Shown: positions 57,601 to 64,000 of the stretch, piece after piece
Numbering within the stretch: the first letter of the stretch is position 1
Layout of the letters: every line of letters starts with the position of its first letter
Source of the DNA: Asterella californica
Lineage: Eukaryota; Streptophyta; Marchantiopsida; Marchantiales; Aytoniaceae
NCBI GenBank assembly: GCA_036924285.1
Contig: JAYKYS010000049.1
Location: forward strand, 1-64,000
DNA length: 64,000 bases
Direction: 5' to 3'
The notes under the pieces: model-generated
Database searches by the model: none
The model's input: only the letters and a program-made list of their open reading frames with translations
What the model was told of the DNA's origin: nothing
Program-made: the position numbers and the translations under genes

Positions 57601-60600
57601 AGCAAGCGACAATGACAGTCATCCTGTGCTCCCAAAACAACCTGAAAAGACAAAACAAAGCGAGGGAGCAGACCATGAGAGAGCCCTTGTCGCAGTACTC
57701 TCGAACCAGCCAGAACTCCAGGATCTGGGGACTTGGGCTTGCTTTGCTCTGAGGCTGCCTCGCCCTCAGACACCAGCGACTTCTTGGATTTGTAGCGCCT
57801 CAGCTGACTGCGCCCAGTCTGCACTCCCACACAAATAGACACACACTCCACCAAGTTAGGGCTATTCTAGACATGACTTCAGCATTCCATGGTGGATGTA
57901 CCTAGGCCTGATGTGCTGTTGACTGCTCTTGCATGGCCCTCGCATGTGATCTCAAGAGGCATGTAGCATGATGCTGTTGTGTGATCATACAAGTGTGGAC
58001 ACAGGGACACATGCAGACAAGTCCAGACAGACACAGCATCTTCTCTGACATGCAGGAAGGGCTGTCAAAAACATGTGGTGATGCAGGATGCTGGCGGTGA
58101 CATGTATACACCTCTGCATTCCAGGCGGCATGCACAACCAGATCCTAAGGCATGTATTACATGGTTTCAAGTCTGCTCTCAGCAACCGTCATACGCAGGG
58201 CTGCCAACAGAGGCCAACAGAACAGCAGTGAATGTGAATGCGTGCACATATGGATGACTTACCGTCCTGGTGCGGCTGAGGATTTTGTGCGTGAGGATGA
58301 TGTTAGGGTGGGCCAAGCCGGATTCTGTGAGGCGAGCCTCGGCCAGCTCAGGGACAGCCTCCCCTTGCACCTGCTGCTCCACCACCTGCACCCACACCCA
58401 TCCCTCCTCTTCACCACCATTCCTTCACTGTGTACATGTGCACATCTACAATCACCCTTTCCCCACCGTGTCTGCCTGTTTACACTGTACATTTGCATGT
58501 CTACTTCTGTCTGCAATGTCCCGCCATAATCCAGCGTTGTAGTTGTTTTCTGCCATACAATGTTAACCTTCTGTGCAAGTCTACGTCTAACTGGAACAGT
58601 CCTCTGTTGTGCATCGTGTTGCGTCTCTCTAGTCCACAGAATGTGAGCCCCTGAATGCATGGAGCCACATCTGGTAGAGGGGGCAGGGAGGGCCCACCCT
58701 TGACAGTGACAGCTTCCCCTTTGTACACACCCTGAAGACGCGGCCTTGGTGCGTCTTGGTGATGAACTGGCCCAGCTCTACCCCCTCCAATGTGCTAGAC
58801 ACCTGCAAGACATGCACACTGCTCAGGCATGAAGCTGGGTGCAGGAGGAAGGGCATGAGGCTGATGCAGCAGCACGGCCCTCCCAAGGGCTGGTGCAGCA
58901 GCAAGGCCCTCCCAAGGGCTGGTGCAGCAGCAAGGCCCCTCCAAGGGCTGGTGCAGCAGCAAGGCCACCAGACTGATACTCGAGCCAGGCCAAGCATGGC
59001 GTGCATCAGAAGCACTCGAGCTGGCGCATCAAGAAAAAGAAGAAAAGGTATGCGACAGGCTGATCAACCGATGCTGTCGGCCAGCTTCAACCCTTGATAC
59101 AAGAGGACATAAGCCCACAAGAGGACATAAGCCCAAGCCTGTTACAGGGGAGTCCATGCACGTGTTGCCTTGCCAGGATGCAGATGGTAAAAATCCTCTA
59201 CTGGGGTTCAGTCAACTTTGTGCAGCAAAGAAGCCTCATGACGCATCATGGCAACATCTGCTGTGCCAGCTGCATCAGCGGTGTTGTAGTCACCCTGCTG
59301 CACTGTCAGGTCAGCAGGTCTCAGGGCAGCCAAGCATGGTTTAGGCAGGGCTGCAAAAGCTGGCAGCATGAAGCAGAGTCCAGGAGACTGACGCCACCGC
59401 CACACCAGCAGCAAACATTTCTATGCAAAACATTGTCAAATGCCTGAAGTGCTGCAAGGGGTGCTTCACTGCTAAAAGCAGCTATCACACTCATCTCAAC
59501 TGAAGCAGGCTGAGCATCGACGACCACCCGTCAGGTTTCTCAGGTCATGCTGTGCTGTGCCGTGACAAGACGTCACATTCCTTGATTCATGCGTGCAGTG
59601 CCAGAGCAATGCTGTGTGCTGTGACCAGGCGTCACATGGCACATGACATGACATGACCCGAAATGTCATGCTGAGCTGTGCTGTGCTGCAAGTGTGTACC
59701 GAGGGATTCGCTTGGCAAGCGTAGTGGTGCGAGGCAGCTTGCAAGCCTCAGGTGAGGCTGCTGTGTCAGGAGCGCCTCCAGGCAGGGTGGGCTGCTCGCA
59801 AGCAGTGGGGCACACTGACACAAAGTAGTGAGTGCACCTGGCTGCTGAGGCCCCTGCTGGCTTGATGAAGGATGGAATGCCAATCAACGGCATCTGGTCA
59901 TCCACCATATCGCTTGTGACTGGCCTGCAAGTATGAGTGCTAGTTTGAAAACACAAGCTTGGGGATCAGGGGTCCTAGCAGGGGTGCTGCAGGCCTTACA
60001 GGCTCCTGTTGTATTGCAAGCATGCTTGTACATTGCCAATGTATCCATGGCAAAGGTATCCACTGCAAAGATATCAACAGGTCACATACGTTGTGTGTTG
60101 TCTATCTGCACCGGCAGCCAAAAAGAGGCGCTGCTCTGTGCGAATCAGTTGCTGGCTGCTTGGTGAGAGTCAGGCGCAGCTCTAGTATTGCACAGTAATT
60201 GATGAGCATTGCCAGCATGTCCTGTTGATGATGCCATGATGCTGCAGTGGAGGGTGCAGCCCGGCTTTGAGTCCTGCTGCCAGTGCAGGCTGGTCTACGC
60301 TGCCAGTGCAGTGAACTGTGTGCAGCAAAGGGAGCAAAGCCTGCGTGGAGATGCGCCTGTTCAATATGGCAGGCGGACATGCACCGCAAGCAGGCAATGA
60401 ACTCACTCAGCGACAAGCTGTGCCGTGTGGACATATGCTGGAGATCTATGCACTATGATGCCAGCACTGCTACCACAATGCAGTCAGCAACGTAGTGATG
60501 TGCTTGCACCACACAGGCAGAGGCACATGAGCAACAGCACTTGCAATCATGCCAAGAGCAGGCTCGTTTCAAGGGTATATGTGTGGGGGGAGGGGGGGTG

Positions 60601-63600
60601 GGGAGGGGGGAATGCATGGGGGTCAAAGCAGGGCAAGGCGAGGAATCAGATGGGGCTGGCCGCACAAAGACCAAGGCAAGAGATTGAATCTAAGGGAGGG
60701 GTCACAAGGGGGAGCAGAGTGGATTTTTGAGGCGGAGAGGGGGGGGGGTGGGGGGGGTCAAGGGGAGGCAGGTGGATTGCTGCACAGACATGGTGGGCAT
60801 GAGTGCAGGAGTGGCACCTGAAGTGCAGGTCAGCCATGCCAGTGGTGCCTGTCTTACATTTGCAGGCACGCACAGTGACCTCAGCCCCCTCCTGAAATGC
60901 ACCCTTGCAAACTCCTCCTTTTGGACTGCACCCCTTCCTGCGGCAAGGCACACTCACATGTGGGTCAGCCACCAAGCAGAGCATATGCTCAGGCACAATG
61001 CAAGGGCGGCTGCAACCATGCTGTAGCAGGTTTTACAAGTGCATGTTAGCAGATGCCTAAATAACTTGAATGCCTGTCTGCCTGCCTGCCTGCCTTGCTG
61101 ACACACAGACAAGCTGCTGAACACATACTGACTGTCGATAGGTTCTGAGGTAGTGAGTGGCATTAATTGTTGTTAGCCTGCATTTTGTGGCATAGGCTGT
61201 CGACCCCTGAGCAAACAAAAAATGAGGGTGGGAGGGTGAGCCCTGTCCCGTCTGCAACAAGCCTAGGCATGAAGGCTAATGCTGCATGGCCGCTAAGAAA
61301 GAAGAGCACGGCTCTCAATTAATATCATTAAGATCATTAAGATTTGAATTTTCTTGTGTTGTTTAAGCAGCAAAGACACAGGCTATTGTCATAATCTATT
61401 TGAGGAAAAAAGGATAAAGAAGTGAGTATCTTGCAGGAGAGAAGAGGTGTTGCTCTTGTGTGAGACAGGCTTACAGCACTGCAGCAGAAAAGGTACAGAG
61501 ACTCTGTTGCCGTACCTCAGAGTCCGCAATCTCGTAGAAGTCAGCCAGAGTGCTCTCATAAGCCTTGTCATCATCAACGCCTGAGGACATCAGGCTTCAA
61601 ATGAGTTTGAAGCAGCTGAAGCCGCTGTCGGAGCTTTCATTTGCAAGCACAAGCGTTCAACCTCTGACAACACAGTGTGTGAAGTGACTCCCACAGACCT
61701 GTCAAGGGAAGCTTTGTAGTGAAACAACATCCGGCAGACCCAGCAGACATGGCCAGCAAATGCCGCTTGCTGTCCACCGGAGCCGTGAGCTGGGTGTTGA
61801 GCATGCATTAGGGCGCTCAATGTGACATGATGTCATTGTGCAACAGGCAACAATGGCATCAAACTGAACCTCAAGCTGCCATTTCTGCTGACTATTATCC
61901 CAGGTGAAGTAGCTTTCGCCGTACTGCCCAAGGGAAAATAGGTAACAGCGGGGATGCAAGATGCATTCCATGTATTGCAGACTCACATCCAAAGCGGTAA
62001 CTCTACACAGGGCCCTGAAACATATATATTCAGAGATCACAAACTACATACTAAGGATAGTGTGTATGAAACATTTGATATACATCTGTGAAAATGACAC
62101 ATATTCAGATCGGCATTACAAAAGAGATACAAGGCATAACCAAATGTGACTGGGCTGCTCACCAATCATCTCTCTGCAGATGGTGTTGAGCCACACGATG
62201 GCGCACTTGGCTGGGTTGGAAGCGTCTACAATGAACATGCCCTCGGAGTAGTAATCTGAGGCTGCACCCTTATCTGGCACGCTGCCCAGGGGGCTCACCT
62301 CATCTCCCCAGCCTGCCGCACCAGCTCTTTACCAGTTCTGGTCGTGCAACCAATGCAAGTGAAAATGTGCTCCAGGCTAGGTTTGATGGCCTTTATGTTT
62401 GTGAGGTATCTTTCATGTTGTTGGTTAGAGTGTTTCATCGTGTGACAATCATTTGATCATGGCTGGTCCACCCAACTATGCCATGAACTCAGACAAGGCC
62501 TGACCCCTGCACAGACAAACCCCCCCCCCCCCCAACCCCCAGACATAAATTACTGAATTTCAGCAGACATGCTCAATCAAAACACATAATGTACGTGCAC
62601 ATGTAGCCATTTGCACTCGAGCCTGCGGTTGACAGCTGTGACTGGTCTGTGACCCTGCACGCCGCCCACACCCCCCCCCCCCCTCCCCCCTCCCTGCCCC
62701 TCACCCTGCCTGCTCAGCCGAATGCATGCGCCAGGCAGCTGCCATCTGGTCTGTAACCCAGCTGTGGCATCACATAGAGCTGCCAGAGGCTCAAGAGTGA
62801 GCCATGTCATGCAGCTTCATGTGCCTCATACAGTCTCATTGGTGAAGCCACAGCTTTCTTTCAACTACAGATGCGTTGAAATGCAGGCCCAGGTGCAAGC
62901 AGAGGTGTAGCCATGCGACCAATCTGCTGAAGGCACAAATTGCCACGTAGCGTAAAATAAGGCTGAGCGCAATCTTTCTAAAGCTGTTGATCGTGTGAGT
63001 CATTTTTCACAGCAAAGAATGTCGAGTGCGAGGCTTTGGTTGACACAAAAAATGTGGCATGTGGTGTCCAGCTCACACAGCAAACAGGTTTGCTGGCACT
63101 GCTTCTGTATGGCCATTGTTAAGGCATGAGTTGGGATACAATCAGAACAAACAGGATAAGGGACATGAAGCAGTCATGTGGAGGGGCTGCATGGTGCGCA
63201 CCACGTGCTTCTTCTCCACCTCTCTCACCACCAGCTCGGCAAAATTGCATAGCATATTGCAATGTTCCACTGTGAGTGTGTGAGGCTGGCCATCCAAGCA
63301 GCACCTGTGTATATAAACAGCATTATTTTGCGATCAACTTCTCAGAAAGCGTGCTAGTTTGAGTCAGATTCTAGCTGCGTGTGCACAGCATATAGGTCAG
63401 GCAATCAGCAGGCACTATGCCTGACTGGTCGTCAGCAGATCAGTATGGCCTGTTCTACTTGGACTGGAAGGCATTGTGAGCAGTTGCAAAGCTCAGCTTG
63501 CACGACGACTCCATGAAGGCAGGTGTCAAATGAGTGCAAGTGGGCAGATATGGACAGGAGGCATTGCAGGCAGGGATGCTTACACAGTGCCAAGGCGGAA

Positions 63601-64000
63601 GCCCTGGAAGGTGACTAGAGGGCAGCCAGCATAGAATCTGAAGAAAGGCTCCCCTTTTGATGATCGGGTGGTCCCGAAATCTGCACGCCATTACACAAAA
63701 ACAAAATGAAGCTTCAAGCATGAGAAACGATAAACAAAACAAGCATGCAAGGGGGAAGCTGGCAGCCACTGCTTGACCTACTTGTGCATGTATTGTTGCC
63801 GACAGTGGAGTGGGTATCAGTGCCCTGAGGTTGAGGCTGTGTAGCAAAGGGTACAGCTGTTGTTGTGAAGGGAAGTGCAAAGCCCATATACAGTTCCCCA
63901 CTATTACAGAGGCAGGTCAGCAAGAGTGGCAGGCCGAGAGCTGACCTGACATCTTGCAGAGCATCAGGCACGACGAGGACCTCTGGTGACTCTGGCAGCA
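54696..64000 (-). CDS. GAF-PAS-TKL (Raf-like) protein kinase, 5' end beyond window
   Basis: Large multi-exon minus-strand gene entering from the right edge. GAF domain: ESPEVLVVPDALQDVR (about 63985), DHPIIKRG then RFYAGCPLVTFQGFRLGT (63690-63595), CNMLCNFAELVVREVEKKHV (about 63230). PAS-like piece: GMFIVDASNPAKCAIVWLNT (about 62230), followed by YGESYFTWDNSQQKWQLEV (about 61900). Kinase domain: GRVF then VYKGEAVTVKGG (58745-58690, the Lys of VAVK present), AHPNIILTHKI (about 58300), QDAMERG and DVACAMAYIHSKDIIHGDLQ (56800-56630), KVWDFDVAVKAQKEP (about 56040), LAHMAPETITEK (about 55980), SDVYAFGVMLWELISGEEAW (about 55440), ECMAHDPASRPTFQQIEERL (about 54810) and the stop at 54696. At least four one-base frame breaks sit in or near short G/C runs. 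The catalytic-loop Asn and the DFG Gly are not seen. Whether one gene spans the whole interval is inferred from strand, order and lack of another start. Confidence 0.78.
58864..58966. repeat. 29-bp tandem repeat, three full copies plus a part
   Basis: CTCCCAAGGGCTGGTGCAGC followed by AGCAAGGCC, at 58880, 58909 and (variant) 58938, preceded by a 16-base partial copy. It lies just upstream of the kinase P-loop exon, in a presumed intron. Confidence 0.9.
60583..60762. repeat. G-run-rich intronic tract
   Basis: Two clusters of G runs of 4-10 bases: about 60583-60611 and about 60735-60765. Such tracts can form G-quadruplexes on the plus strand; the transcript of the TKL gene would carry the C-rich complement. 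Confidence 0.7.
62520..62701. repeat. C-run-rich intronic tract
   Basis: Runs of 14-15 C at 62520-62533 and 62671-62684, the second followed by further C/T runs. In the minus-strand kinase transcript these become long G runs, so intronic RNA G-quadruplex formation is possible. Confidence 0.7.

Noticed and set aside
1..64000. CRISPR arrays, bacterial operons, phage genes or rRNA
   Set aside because: The repeats present are direct tandem or inverted without regular spacers, and the genes are spliced eukaryotic genes. No rRNA signature was found on either strand.

Overview
The window is nuclear DNA from an intron-rich green plant, most likely a chlorophyte alga, with Trebouxiophyceae-like organisation as my guess. 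The evidence is a chloroplast lipid-transfer protein (TGD2) with a transit-like N-terminus, a PPR-SMR organelle RNA-binding protein, an E2-C ubiquitin-conjugating enzyme, histone H2B split by introns, many short exons with GT..AG junctions, and remnants of Helitron, non-LTR and Copia elements. No operons, bacterial signals, CRISPR arrays, rRNA or tRNA genes were seen.

Layout. 0-3 kb: decayed Helitron with an expanded 33-bp minisatellite. 3-9 kb: plus-strand E2-C and a WDR4/TRM82-like WD40 protein. 10-15 kb: minus-strand histone H2B and TGD2. 16-23 kb: gene-poor, with a coiled-coil protein, a LINE 3' end and a Copia reverse-transcriptase fragment. 23-30 kb: plus-strand FAM228-like protein with extra NPY/GD-W repeats, then a membrane-anchored nitroreductase. 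30-34 kb: a single-exon DUF3431 membrane protein (minus), a 396-bp foldback element and an NTF2/SnoaL-like protein (plus). 34-43 kb: a long minus-strand PPR-SMR gene and a ZNF593/BUD20-type zinc finger. 43-49 kb: a UV damage endonuclease (UVDE) divergent from the zinc finger. 51-54 kb: a FunK1-like kinase (minus). 54-64 kb: the 3' part of a large GAF-PAS-TKL (Raf-like) kinase that continues past the right edge.

The genes do not form one pathway. They cover chloroplast function (TGD2, PPR-SMR), ribosome and tRNA maturation (ZNF593-like, WDR4-like), cell cycle and chromatin (E2-C, H2B), DNA repair (UVDE) and signalling (TKL kinase).

One caution applies throughout. At least ten clear protein matches change reading frame by one base inside an exon, several of them in short G/C or A runs. 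The simplest reading is residual indels in a long-read assembly. Gene decay is the alternative, and it is likely only for the mobile-element pieces. Exon ends below were read by eye from GT/AG and protein similarity. Names are family-level recognition from memory, not database results.
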